NCBI GenBank assembly: GCA_019671005.1
Contig: JAGYYJ010000415.1
Coordinates: 1 to 64,000 of the forward strand
Length of the DNA: 64,000 bases
Source of the DNA: Hibiscus mutabilis
Lineage: Eukaryota; Streptophyta; Magnoliopsida; Malvales; Malvaceae
Reading direction: 5' to 3'
The position numbers and the translations under genes were made by a program. The stretch's first letter is position 1; every line of letters begins with the position of its first letter. Shown here piece by piece: positions 21,120-32,948 of this stretch. The notes under the pieces were generated by a model. It made no database searches. It saw only the letters and a program-made list of their open reading frames with translations, and was not told the DNA's origin.

Positions 21120-22664
21120 AATACTCAAGAAGAAGTTCACTTAGCCCCAAGGATTAGCTAGCTCAACAAGCTAGCTAGCTTAGCTCAAGTTAGCTCATGC
21201 CCAGCTTGAGGAGCTCAACTCAGTTCAAGCTATCACTCTTAGCTCCACTACCTAGCTAGCTAAGCATGAAGAGCCACCTAAGCAACCATTCGACCATGGA
21301 GAGGTAGATCATGGTGCCTCTCCACACCTTGGTGCCAATTTGAAGCATCACCAAACCTTGAAGAGTTGGCCGAATCATCACTAGCACTCTACATGCCCAT
21401 TCGGCCATTTGGAGGGAAACACCAACCAAGCCGAACAACCAATTTGCCCTTGAGTCATGCCCATTCAGCCACCCCCTTGTAACCTATAAATAGGACATCA
21501 AATTCACTTTGTAAACACACAATTCAAAATATATAAATTTCCTTTTGTGAGTTTATCTCTCAAACTTGTTCTTTTAAGAACTTCTTGACTTATCAAGCCT
21601 ATTCTAAGGTTTGTGGCGTCTCTTATCCATCTTTGATGCTTCAGATTGTTGGTTATCCTTAACCTTCGGTCTAAGTCCCTTTACCACCCTCAAAGCCTTC
21701 TTTAAGATCATGTTTATAATTTCATAGCATATGTTCATCTTTTGAATCTTTGAATACTATCACTTCCATTTTCATTCCCTTTCATCTATTTCCTTAACCA
21801 TTTCCATTCACCACCTGAAACATCACTTTCATATCCTTAACCATTTCATCCTTTTCATCCATTTCCTTCATACACCATCCATCATATACACTTCTACACC
21901 CTACTCTGTTCATCATCATTTCTTTTCACTTTCAACAAAGAAGACATTCGAAGGATCAAGGCTTGCTTACATTCACGATTGGGACAATCAAGGCTTCTCT
22001 CAACAACTACAATTGGAGAGTTGGAGCGTATCATCAGAGCAAAGGAAGAATTAAGTTAGCCTACCTTTTGTATTTTTGTTTTCTGATCAACAAAAAAGCA
22101 AAAATCAGAAAAAGCACAAGGTGGTGAAGAAAAGCACAAGACAAACAAGCAACCGACTCGGAGAAGTTCCTCAAGTTTGATTGTTCACAATCGGTTTGTA
22201 AGTAAAGTTTGGTGGTAATGGGTTGTCTTTCTTTTTAATTCATTTCTTTCCTTTAATCATTTCCTTTTCTTCTCTTAATTTCTTATCCTTAAGCCTATTT
22301 CCTTTCTTTAACCTTATTTTCTTTCTATTCCTAGCCTAACCTTTATTTTGCAGCCTAAACGCCATAAAATCAAAGAAAAGTTTGGCAGGTTTGAGTTAGT
22401 TCTTTCAAGAACTTGTGTCAAGAGATAGAGCGGTAAAAGGCAGAGAGTTGTGAGCATAGAAGGGAAAGTAAAAGCCTAAGTTCCTAGAGTGAAACACGAG
22501 TGATTTGAGTGACATCTTCTCTTCCTTGGAGTAACCGTGAGGTTTCTTTGTGTATGTGTTTGGTAAGGTCCGATTGATTTTATTTCCTTCATTAAAACAT
22601 TGTCACAGCATTCAGGAGATGGCCATAGAGAAGACAACCAGCCTCTAATCTCCAAACACAAGCA

Positions 22665-23640
22665 TTGATTCAAGAAATGCAAAGGCTATTATGTGCTGAA
22701 CTTGAACCTATACATGAACAGATGGACCGACTAGAAGGATCTCAAGGAGACAATAGGAGTAACCGAGGCAATGAAAGGCAGAACAGGCAAAGGCAACAAG
22801 TACAACACGAAATCGTGGACGAGAGTGAAAATGAAGAAGTAATGTTCGTACGAAGTGTTGCAAGGCATCGTGCCCAGATTGATGACAACCTTGGAAACAT
22901 TGGAGTCAGTATACCACCCTTTCAAGGGAAGACAGATCCAGAGGCTTACATGGAATGGGGAAAGCAAGGTTGAACACATCTTTGAATGCCATAACTATTT
23001 CAAACAAAAGAAGGTCCGTTTGGCAGCCATGGAATTCATAGATTATGCTCTCATTTGGTGGGATCAAATTAACAAGCACAAGGAGACGTAATGGTGAAAG
23101 GCCGATCAGCACTTGGCTTGAAATGAAAGGTATCATGAGAAGAAGATTCATACCTGTTCATTATCACCGTGATTTGTTTCACAAATTGCAGAATCTTTAA
23201 GCAAGGCAATTAGAGCGTAGAAGATTACTACAAAGAAATGGATATTGCAATGATCTGAGCCAATGTAGATGAGGACCGAGAAGCAACAATGGCTAGATTC
23301 TTAGCAGCCTTAACCGAGAAATTACGAATGTAGTGGAGTTGCAACACTACATTGAAATCGCTGAAATGGTGCACATGGCCGTGAAGGTTGAAAGGCAGCA
23401 ACGTAGGAGGACCATGACCAAAAGAAACAATAATGCTTCCCCTAAATGGAGTCAAAACAACATTCGAAAGGCCACACCCTTTCAGATTAAAGAACATGCC
23501 AAATCCTCTAAGCCAAAGCCAGTCGTGATGGAAAATGTTTGAGGAAAGCAAGTGGATGCCCCAACTCGTTCAAGGGAGATTAAGTGCTTCAAATGCTTGG
23601 GACATGGTCATATGGCTAACTAATGTCCAAATCGCAACAC
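22665..23640 (+). pseudogene. E gag with broken zinc knuckle
   Basis: The frame is open upstream of 22665 without a clear ATG. It contains RLLCAELEPIHEQMDRLEGS, SIPPFQGKTDPEAYMEWG, then after frameshifts KVEHIFECHNYFKQKK, MEFIDYALIWWDQI, ISTWLEMKGIMRRRFIP and HYHRDLFHKLQNL, a gypsy Gag core that forms the particle. A basic region (RQQRRRTMTKRN) leads to the knuckle at 23581-23626: CFKCLGHGHMAN then a stop where a residue before the last cysteine should be. Several stops and frameshifts show it is dead. Confidence 0.88.
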
Positions 23641-24515
23641 CATGCTGCTTTTGGATAATGGTGAGATCACATCTGACCCGGAAGAAGAAACCAAGGAGGA
23701 ATCCGAGCAAGAAGAAGAAATTGAACCGGCCGTTGATGGAGAACTCCTAGTAGTTAAAAGGATCCTTAATGCACAAATGGCAGAAGAAGAACAGCAAAGA
23801 GAGAACATATTTCACACCCAATGTCATGTGAACAATAAGGTGTGTTTTATGATCATTGATGGCGAAAGTTGCACGAACGTGGCAAGCACTATAATGGTGG
23901 ACAAATTGGGATTGAAGGCTCTAAAACATCCCAATCCGTACAAGCTTCAATGGTTAAATGATGCTAGAGAGTTGAAGGTCACCAAATAGTTTTTAATTCC
24001 TTTTTCTATTGGCAAATATAAAGATGAAGTTTTGTGTGACGTTGTGCCTATGCATGCCATCCATATTCTACTTGGGAGGTCATGGCAATATGACAAAAGA
24101 ACCATGCATGATTGTTTCACCAATCGGTATTCATTCAAGCATGAGGGGAAGAAGATAGTTCTTACGCCATTAACACCAAGGCAAGTGCAACATGACCAGA
24201 ATCTGATGAAACAAAGTGTTGAGACTTAGAAAAATGAGAAGGCCAAACCAAGACTCAAAGAGAAGGAAACAAAGGAAGCAAATGCTTCTACCAGCATTGA
24301 AATGATTAGGGAATGTCTTTTGACATGCCCTATGATCAAAACTGATTTTGCTAACAATTTCCAAAAAAACATTGTTTTCTTTTGATTTTCAGGTTAATGG
24401 AGAGAAAGGCAAACCAAGGGAGAATGCACTCAAGGAGTCGATTATCCCAACAACAAAGAAATGTCCAAAAACAAGGTCCTTCGATTTGAGGACAAATCGC
24501 CTTAAAGAAGGGGAA
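23641..24515 (+). pseudogene. E retropepsin and polyprotein tail
   Basis: After an acidic spacer (EETKEESEQEEEIEP) come HVNNKVCFMIIDGESCTNVA, with the catalytic aspartate at 23858-23860, and, after a stop at 23987, CDVVPMHAIHILLGRSWQYD, the end of the protease. Then a short lysine-rich linker and FDLRTNRLKEGE abut the polypurine tract. The usual motif is D-G-G-S/D-S-G; here it is D-G-E-S. The RT-RNase H-integrase part that should lie between is absent. Confidence 0.85.
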
Positions 24516-26817
24516 TGATGCATTCTTGTTTCTGCTCACAATAACTATGCTTTCATCTTTTTTAACAAGCATGAAAGAAGAGGGAGTTTTTGTTTACTTT
24601 CTTTATATTTATTCTAATTATGCATTTATGTTCATTAAAGTTAAGCATGCGCATAGCCTTTAACATACGTTTCTTCAAAACATGATCAAACTATAATACA
24701 TACATCATGCATTCGATTACACTATGCAACTTATTTTCATATTGTTTATATTACAGATTAAGTAGAGAACATGCACGCTTTAACTATAGTAAATCACATT
24801 TTTTTCCTTTAAGTATTCATATGCATTATTATTCCTTATACTTATGCATCTTTAGTTTAAAATGCATTTCGGTCTTATACTTGTCATCATACATCATTTA
24901 GTTCACATAGATTTATATACATTCATTTTAGTCCTTAGATTTATTTCTATTCATCATATGTTTTCATACCTTTATCTCGGCCTTATACTTATAATATGTT
25001 GCCATTAAGTATCATTATAATTACTTATGTATTTGGTGTTTTCTTTGAAGGACACATTAAAGCACATGACGAGGGGATTAAAAGGCAGCTTGGCATCAGC
25101 TCATTCAGCTCACAACTAGCTCAAATCAGCTTAGAATTGAGTCAAGACAAGGACAGCTCCAATTTAGCTCATAATAGCTCCTATAGCACAAGACAAGCTC
25201 AAGAATAATCGAAGAGGAGTTCACCTAGCTAAGGGTAGCTCGAAACAACTCAAACAGCTCAAATCAGCCCCAAGGATTAGCTAAGGGTAGCACATGATTC
25301 ATCAACCTCAAGCGGCTCTAACCCACCCTCCTAGACGCGATTATCTAGGCAAGCAAGAGTGTGAAGATGATATCCCTCACAAGAACACGTTGAACTTATG
25401 TTGAAGAAGACTTCGAAGGCACAAGTAATCAGCCCTTGCAAAAGCAAACTCACTAAATATTTCATAAATCAAAGAAAATCTGTCTTACAATGATGGAGGC
25501 TTCATCCTTTTATAGGTGAAGGATAGACAAAGTAATTTAACTTCTACTAAAACAAGGAAAACCTAATCTAATTAAAATAATAATAAAATAACAGCCTTTA
25601 AATTCCTTGTGCTTGTGTGGCAAGGGATAGGGTGATAAGGCAAGTGATAAGCTAATAAGGGCTGGTTGCTTGGGCAGCAAGTAAACTTGATGAAGGCTGG
25701 TTTGCTTGGGCATCAAGTAATGGGCTGATAAGAGCTGTTTTGATTGGGCAGCAAGTAAAAGTTGACAGGGCCTTTATTTGGACGAATTTAAGGGTATTTG
25801 GGCTGGTTTAGATGATAAGAAATTGGTTCTTGGGCAAGGAAGCTTGTGTGGGCTATTTTAAAAGCTAACTAGGCCTAAAAACACTTATAAATCCTAATTT
25901 GGGCTAAAAATAAAAATCTGACCCAATCTTTTATAGTAACAAGTATTGGGTCTAATTACAATAAAAAGGGCTAATTAAAGGACATCTAAAGGCTCATGGA
26001 TATCCATCTCCAAAGGTGCATCAAGTTGAGTTTTTGTGACCCAATTATTCTTGAAGGATGTTAAGTGTGGCTTCCTTCAAGAAATTCTTCTTTCTTCATG
26101 GCAGCTTGTAATCCTTTGCTCACGAATACTTGGACGGTCAAATTCAGCTTGTCCTTGATTAGCTTAGACTTGGCTCGGGTTATTGGGCCAAGTGGAAAAG
26201 TAAGTCCATCTTGTCCTTGGAATTGCCTTGTGGTACATGTATCAGTTATTCAGCCGTCTTTTCCCCTTGTAATGTGCCTATTCGGCCACCCCCTAGAAAT
26301 CTAAAAATAGGACATCAAATTCACTTTGTAAGACACACAATTCAGATTATATAAAATTCCTTTTTGTGAGTTTATCTCTCAAACTTGTTCTTTTAAGAAC
26401 TTCTCGACTTATCAAGCCTTTCTAAGGTTTGTGACGTCTTCCTAATTCCATTCTCGATACTCTAGGTTGTTGGTTATCATAACCATCAGTCTAAGTCCCT
26501 ACTATCACCCTCAAAGTCCTTCAATTAAGAAACAGGTTTATACTCTAAGTATAAGTTCTTTCTTTGAAATTTTGAATACACTTCCATCACATCCATTTCC
26601 TTCACCACCCGAACAACCCCATCATTTCACCATTTCATCCCTTTTTATCCTTTCATTCATACCCCTCACTACCATACTTCCGCACTCTTATATTGTCCTT
26701 TCATTCTTCACTCAATTTCTTCAAGAAAGCATTCAGAGGACAAGGCTTGCTTGCATTCACGATCGGGAACAATCAAAGCCTCTCTCAACAACTACAATTG
26801 GAGAGTTGGAGCGCATT
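24516..26817 (+). repeat. E 3' LTR, split by a reversed B-type LTR
   Basis: Left part 24516-25302 matches 16685-17376 plus 21120 onward; right part 26245-26817 matches 21460-22033. The TATA region here reads CTAAAAATAG near 26301. The end is placed by comparison and is uncertain by about ten bases. Confidence 0.78.
25303..26244 (-). mobile_element. Reversed, truncated B-type solo LTR with an extended U3
   Basis: On the plus strand it starts inside U5 at CAACCTCAAGCGGC and ends GGTACATGTATCA, the complement of the LTR start. The R-U5 part with stem-loop CCTAG-10-CTAGG (near 25332-25351) is B-type. Upstream of the TATA box the U3 is longer and mostly unlike the other B LTRs, with a repeated GGGCAGCAAGTAA / GGGCATCAAGTAA motif near 25670-25760. 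No target duplication is visible, because the U5 end is deleted. Confidence 0.75.
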
Positions 26818-29247
26818 ACGTATCAATACAGTTTATTTCTCAGACCTTACTGCCGAAGTCCGTATCGATACATCCCCTTTGGAGTATCGATATGCTCTAT
26901 TTTACCAAGTCCAATTATGCAAGGCCGTATCAATACAGCTTGTCCCGTATCGATACGCATGTCCTATAATGACAGATTTCAACTAATTCTTATTCGATTC
27001 GACCTACCAAACGATGTCCAAATGCAATAAAACTTTACCAACAAGTTTATAACCACTTAATATACTAACATGCCAACTTTCATGTCAATACGAACTCATT
27101 TATCAAGCTTTCACCTTTTTAAGCCAATTATGCCATTTTAACCATTTTTAACCAACATTAACATACCATTTAGGCCCTCTAAAGCCAATACAAAACATAG
27201 CAAATATACGCATACCAAAATAACCATAATCAACTAGTTTAACTACTTTGCCACCATTCTTGGAGTTCATAAGGACAAAACACATTACTTTAAGCTTCAG
27301 GTGACTTACCAAAATTCCAACTAGCTCCGATCTCGATCCAATGTACTTTCTTAACCTAAAATGTGGAAGATGAATGCATTAGACTTACATAGTCTAAGTG
27401 AGGTAGCCATAACAATCAATGAGCATGGTATGCAATCCAACATGCTTTGATAGCAATTCTAACCATGCTAACAAAAGGCATAGAATTCAACATGGCATAG
27501 TTATCATGCTCAACATACAACATGACATCAATAATCATCTTAACAACAATAATCATAACATATCAAATATTTCATATCAATGATCAATAGCAATACTCAA
27601 TGGTTTCCTTGGATCGATTTCATGGTATATATTTACACGAATTCCACCTTCGCACCAATATCAATAATGGTCTAGTCATATTTTGAAACACCCCAAACCC
27701 GACTTAACGTTAAAACCGAATTAGGAAGTGTTTTAGACATGAAACCAACAAAATATAAGATGATTTAGATCTTTTTCCATAAGCAGATATCCAAAAATTA
27801 GAGAAATTTGTAAAGTCTCCAAAAATATCATAACTTAAAACATAGCTTGAATTTAAAGTAAACAATCAGTAATTTACACATAAATGTGAGGGTCTTATTT
27901 ACACCATTTCCGTGAACTTATTCCCAATCTATAGACTTACTAGAATCCTACCTATCAAGAAGGTAATATAGTCTAAACCCACTTTCACACAATTCACCCA
28001 TCTTTTAACGTCTCTTAACTAATTCCTTCAACAACAAATGAATTTAAACCATTGGTTATGAACATAACCCAACTAGCCACTCATAAATCATACATATTTG
28101 TAATGCAAGCAACGAGACCCTCTAGTTAATAACTCAATATATATAAACTAAGAGTACCAATTTTCATGCATCCGTACAACTATATAATAACTTAGGGACA
28201 ACTAAGATCATCAGATAACATGCTATCAATTTCTCATTTTTAAAACTCTAGGTTAGCCACTTAAAAATACTCCAAACTTAATTGAACTCTATCACTTAAT
28301 ACTTTTAAGGAATTAATCATTCAATACCATGGATCATACGTATATATAAGCAACCATACTCAATAGAACCATATAATGCAAGCAATAGAGATGATATAAT
28401 TAAGAGCTCGATACAGAACCTTTGATACTCATTGAACTTATATACATACAAATTATAAGAATTCTATATGCTTATGCTGGTAAATAACTAGGTGCCACCA
28501 TCCTAAGAGTTCTTAGGAGGTTGATCCAAACTATACGTGATCCTTTGAGATCGTAACTAGCTCGGAAACAACCTAAGACTTTCCTCAACCTGCAACGTAA
28601 TGAAAATGAGCATAATCAGCAATTGCTAAGTGAGGTAGTATGGGGTTCTAAAGCGTTTGAGGAACCTATTATAATTTATTTATTATCTCTTCACCAAGAA
28701 TAATTGAGTTTTAGGTAAGCACACGTGTGATCAAATATTCATTGACATATTCACATTGGTTCCAACTTTGATATCTCTAAAATTTACATCATAACATCTC
28801 AATGATATGAATTGCTCAACACGTAAGTCATTGCCATGACAACAAAGTATCCTTTTGAAATTCTCAACCTTCTTTTCACTCAAGGCACTATACTCACTAT
28901 AACAACCCAAATCTTATAAGTACATCATAAAGCTATCATATCTTGACTTTTTAATTCATGTTATGCCATCATTAGGGTATGCGTCTACCCGATCAACTCA
29001 CCCATGCTTGATTAATATTCTGTCGGACATCATCTCTTTATAAGATAGTTAATTCCATTAGGTTAATCTCACTTGTAGGTAAGTATTTACTATAATTCTT
29101 CGTATTACACATAAACTTTCTTGGATTATCATTTATCGAAGATTATCAGTACACCATTTGATTTACACTCAAATTAATTAACCTGTTATATCCTAACTTA
29201 AGTTAATCGGTAAGTAGGCATTTAGAAAATACGTTTTAATAAAGTTA
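26818..29247. other. Old AT-rich repeat, not assigned
   Basis: No coding region is supported. It includes a cluster of GTATCGATAC-like palindromes (26822-26962), an LTR-like start TGAAACACCCCAAACCCG near 27683, and text near 28490-28530 resembling 63726-63760 (GTGCCACCATC). It looks like remains of older LTR elements into which D2 inserted; the host sequence resumes at 42176. Confidence 0.5.
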
Positions 29248-29252
29248 CTTAT

Positions 29253-30758
29253 TTTTGCACGTAATAAGTGCTCCGCAATTGTACAAGTGTACACGTCGCA
29301 AGTTATAGTAAAAAGATATCGTCTCTACAGGGATTGGTGCCACTTCAAGAATTCAATCTTTTGCACTGTAAAAAGTAAAAACGCAAGTAGGTGATTGTAG
29401 GAGTTTTAACTAACAACTAAACTAGAAAGAAATAAAGTAAAAGAAGATGTAATCAAAAGAGAGGGAATAGACCAGGTTATCGTGAGTTGAGGTGTGATAG
29501 CCAATTTGGATCGTCCAGGTAAAAGAGTGCAAGGGCAACTTAGTTGCCGTGGAAACTTGCGCAGCAGGGTTACCTTGGCAACTAATTGACGGTTGCCTGG
29601 GCAACTGGCTGGGCAACTGTTTGGGCGGCTGGGCAGCAACTTCAAGGTTCAGCAGAGCATTCTTCAATGGCTTCTTCTTATCCCTAAGTCAAAACTCTAG
29701 CTAATTGTGCATGCCTTGACAATACATCCCTGCGTGAATCAAGGGTGAACAACAACCAATCTTGCGCTCCTTTAGCCGTTGAAATCCTTAACTTATTCCT
29801 AAGCTGGATTAATCTTCACCATTAATAGATTGAATAAAGACCATACTCATTCGTTTCTTGAATCTAACTCTCCCGATATTAGATAAATAGATAGAGTTAC
29901 GAGATCTCCTCCCAATCCACTCGCAAACAAGAATAAAAACCAAGAATGAGTAAACCTTGAATTGAAAGTGCAAACTCTTGTTACCTAAACAAAATCCAAT
30001 TGTTTCTCACAACCACAAAACACAATAACCTTAGCCAAATAGATTTAGTTCATGGCTAGGTTCCAAAGAAACACAAAACAAAGAATCCCTAACATAAACC
30101 TAATCAGACAAGAAAGAAAAAGATGAAGAATGGTTGAAAGCCCTTGTCAAAATCTCTCCCCTTTTGCTCCTCTTGGAGTTGACGGCTTGGTCTCCTTTAA
30201 ATAGGATATGGCTAGGTCAAAGTCTTTCTTGAGGAAGAAGTTAAATTGGAATTAAATACTTCTAAAGAATATAATTCTTTATTATATTTAAATTCCTTCT
30301 AGATCTTCTCCTATCTTCTTTAGGATTTAATCTCTCTTTAACCTCTTCATGGAAATCAAACACCTTTGGGATTTAACTTTGCTCCACGTCATCTTGGGCT
30401 TATCTAGTCATCAATTTCGGCTGTCATATCATCTTATCCCTTATCCACAAATACCCTCGCAACTAGCTAGGCATCTCCTTCATGCACTGCCCTGGCAACT
30501 GCGTCCGCATCTCCTTCATGCACTGCCCTGGCAACTGGTTCCAGCTTTGTTTAGGCAAGTGATTCTGTACACACACAAAAACAACTATCGGCAGCACCTT
30601 TTTTCCACAAAATTAAACAAAATATGAAATCAAGCTTAACCACCAAGGAAACAATGCAAACATGCATGAATGGCTAATAATGCAACTAATATGAGCCTAA
30701 GTCTAGCAATAATATGAATAAAAAGGGTGAATAAAATAGTACTTTTAGACACTTAACA
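29253..30758 (-). repeat. D2 3' LTR
   Basis: On the plus strand it runs from TTTTGCACGTAATAAG (TGTTGCGCG in the 5' copy) to ACACTTAACA, and aligns along its length with 40665-42170. TATTTAAA on the minus strand (30196-30203) is the probable TATA box. The cluster near 29535-29625 has several GTTGCC/GGCAAC half-sites. The polypurine tract AAGTTTGGGGG (minus strand) follows at 30760-30770. Confidence 0.9.
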
Positions 30759-32037
30759 CACCCCCAAACTTGAACTATTGCTTGTCCTCAAGCAATGCAA
30801 ACTAATAATTACCCGCCAAGACTTCAATTTTCACAAACTTAGCTTTGAACTTGATTTTAATCCTCAGAACCGTGGCACAAAGTATGATCGACTTTTCATT
30901 TTTCAGAAAACTTGATTTCAAAAACTTGTTGCGCGTATGGAGTGCTACGCAAACGGTGCAAGTATACACGTCGCAAGTAATAAAGTGATACGAGTATTGA
31001 GTATCGTCTCCACAGGGATTGGTTTGGGCCACATTGCTTAAGTCACTACACCGTGAAAATAAAAACACAATTGATAATAGGAGTTATAATTAACGAGTAA
31101 ACTAAGAGCAATAAACTAAAAGAATAGATGAAATCAAATAAGAGAGAGAATAGGTCAGGTTATTGTAAGTTGAGGAGTGATAGCCAATTGGATCGTCTTG
31201 GTAAAAGAGTGCAAGGGCAACTCAGTTGCCGTGGCAACTTGCGCAGCTGGGTTGCCTTGGCAACTAATCAACGGTTGCCTGGGCAACTGGTTGGGCAACT
31301 ATTTGGGAAGCTGGGCAGCAACTTCAAGGTTCGGCAGAGCGTTCTTCAATGGTTTCTTCTTATCCCTAAGTCGAAACTCTAGCTAGTTGTGCATGCCTTG
31401 ACAATACATCCTTGCGTGAATCAAGGGTGAAAACAACCAATCTTGCGCTCCTCTTAGCCGTTGAAATCCTTAACTTGTAGCGCACCTGAATTTTTTTTAT
31501 AAAACAAATAAAAAGAAAAGTTAGTAAAACTAATAAAAATGCAATAACAAAAACAACTAACACCAATTGCCAATCCCTGGCAATGACGCCAAAACCTTGT
31601 GCGTATTGAGTGATACGCAAACGGTGCAGGTATACACGTTGCATGTAATAAAGTGATACAAGTATCGAGTATCATCTCCTTTGGGATTTAACTTTGCTCC
31701 ACATCATCTTGAGCTTATCTAGTCATCAATTTCGGTTTCCATATCATCTTATCCCTTGTCGACAATTGCCCTGGCAACTAGCTCGGCATCTTCTTCATGC
31801 ACTGCCCTGGCAACTGGTTCCAGCCTTGTTTAGGCAAGTGATTCTGCACACACACAAAAATAACTATCGGCAGCACCCTTTTTCCACAAAATTAAGCAAA
31901 ATATGAAATCAAGCTTAACCACCAAGGAAACAATGCAAACATGCATGAATGGCTAATAATGCAACTAATATGAGCCTAAGTCTAGCAATAATATGAATAA
32001 AAATGGTGAATAAAATAGTACTTTTAGACACTTAACA
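30759..32037 (-). repeat. Rearranged block of extra D-type LTR and leader pieces
   Basis: Four pieces follow each other: a copy of the D 3' noncoding end (30759-30926), the U5 side of a D LTR (30927-31477), a D leader with a variant primer site, minus strand TTGGCGTCATTGCCAGGG (31565-31595), and an LTR with an internal deletion (31599-32037, junction near 31680). The 3' noncoding end then starts again at 32038. This is the pattern expected from recombination between two D copies. Confidence 0.75.
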
Positions 32038-32320
32038 CACCCCAAACTTGAACTATTGCTTGTCCTCAAGCAATGCACACTAATAATTACCCGCCAAGAC
32101 TTCAATTTTCACAAACTTAGCTTTGAACTTGATTTCAATCCTTAGAACCGTGGCACAAAGTATGATCGACTTTTCATTTTTCGGACAACTTATGAATTAC
32201 TCGGAATCAAACTATAATGCTTGTGAGTGTGTGCGGAATTGTGTGGAAGTTGATTTTTTGGTTTCTATGCAAACAAGAGGTTTTCAAATTACTTCCTTGG
32301 GTTCTTTTAACATGTTTCAA

Positions 32321-32454
32321 CTAGAGCCGGTTTTGGGCACCTCTAGTGTTTTTTAGTTTTCTTAAGTTAATTAATTTATTCGACTAGAGTCGGTTTCGGG
32401 TACCTCTAGCGATCAATTTTAGCACATACTAGAGCCAATTTCGGGCACCTCTAG
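32321..32454. repeat. Three 26-27-bp stem-loop repeats, CTAGAG ... CTCTAG
   Basis: At 32321-32346, 32383-32409 and 32429-32454. Each has perfect 6-bp arms and a conserved loop (GGTTTYGGGYAC or CAATTTCGGGCAC), separated by AT-rich spacers. They lie in the 3' noncoding part of D2, between the third ORF and the polypurine tract. Confidence 0.85.
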
Positions 32455-32948
32455 CATTCATTCAATTTTTATTCTAATCCCCCAATTTTTAACTATCAAC
32501 CTAAGTTCGCTAGAATTCCTTAAATCAATCAAGCCACAACAGTGTTTTTTTTTCAAGTTTAGCATCATATTAGGATTCTAAATGTTTCCATGGTTATCAT
32601 AGAATAAAAAGTTCTATCAATTAAATACATTGGCAATGTCATCATCGGATATTCATCAAATCTAGGCAATTCTTGTTTCAACTAAAGGCATGACAAGCAA
32701 TTTATGTGTCCTAAATGCAATACTTAAGATGAATGCAACTCAAGCATGGTAACTTACTAGTAACAATCCCCCAAACTCGAGTGAGGCATTGTCCTCAATG
32801 CATGCAACAAAGTAAAATAAAAATAAAAATAAAGAAAAGTAAAATGCAAACGAGGACTTACTTTGAGAGTTCGTCGTCGTGGCTGGTGTCTTGATTCTTT
32901 TGCTTGAACGCGGTGGTTGCTTCCTTGTTGCCGATGGTGGAATCTATC
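32455..32948. other. D2 3' noncoding region
   Basis: No open frame of note. It is AT-rich and ends in a purine/A-rich stretch at 32810-32850. Confidence 0.5.

Larger units (their letters stand above)
16685..22033 (+). repeat. E 5' LTR, split by B2
   Basis: Left part 16685-17376 and right part 21120-22033 together give about 1.6 kb. TATA box CCTATAAATA at 21484-21493. Near 21658 a GGTTA-TCCT-TAACC stem-loop precedes GTCTAAGTCCC; the 3' LTR keeps it as GGTTA-TCA-TAACC near 26471. The end (GCGTATCA then TCAGAGC) is approximate. Confidence 0.75.
16685..26817 (+). mobile_element. Gag-protease Ty3/gypsy element E, non-autonomous, with two nested insertions
   Basis: Its LTRs start TGATGCATTC at 16685 and 24516. 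The interior (22034-24515, 2.5 kb) encodes gag and a retropepsin only, then a short FDLRTNRLKEGE tail at the polypurine tract AAAGAAGGGGAA (24504-24515). RT, RNase H and integrase are absent. B2 lies in the 5' LTR and a reversed B-type LTR in the 3' LTR. The 22034-22664 leader holds no clear gene. The 5-bp flanks (AATTC left, CGTAT right) do not match. Confidence 0.8.

Noticed and set aside
26467..27030. A 187-codon plus-strand frame at the end of the E LTR
   Set aside because: It spans U5 and the palindrome cluster, is Ser/Pro-rich from pyrimidine bias, and has no counterpart open in the 5' LTR.
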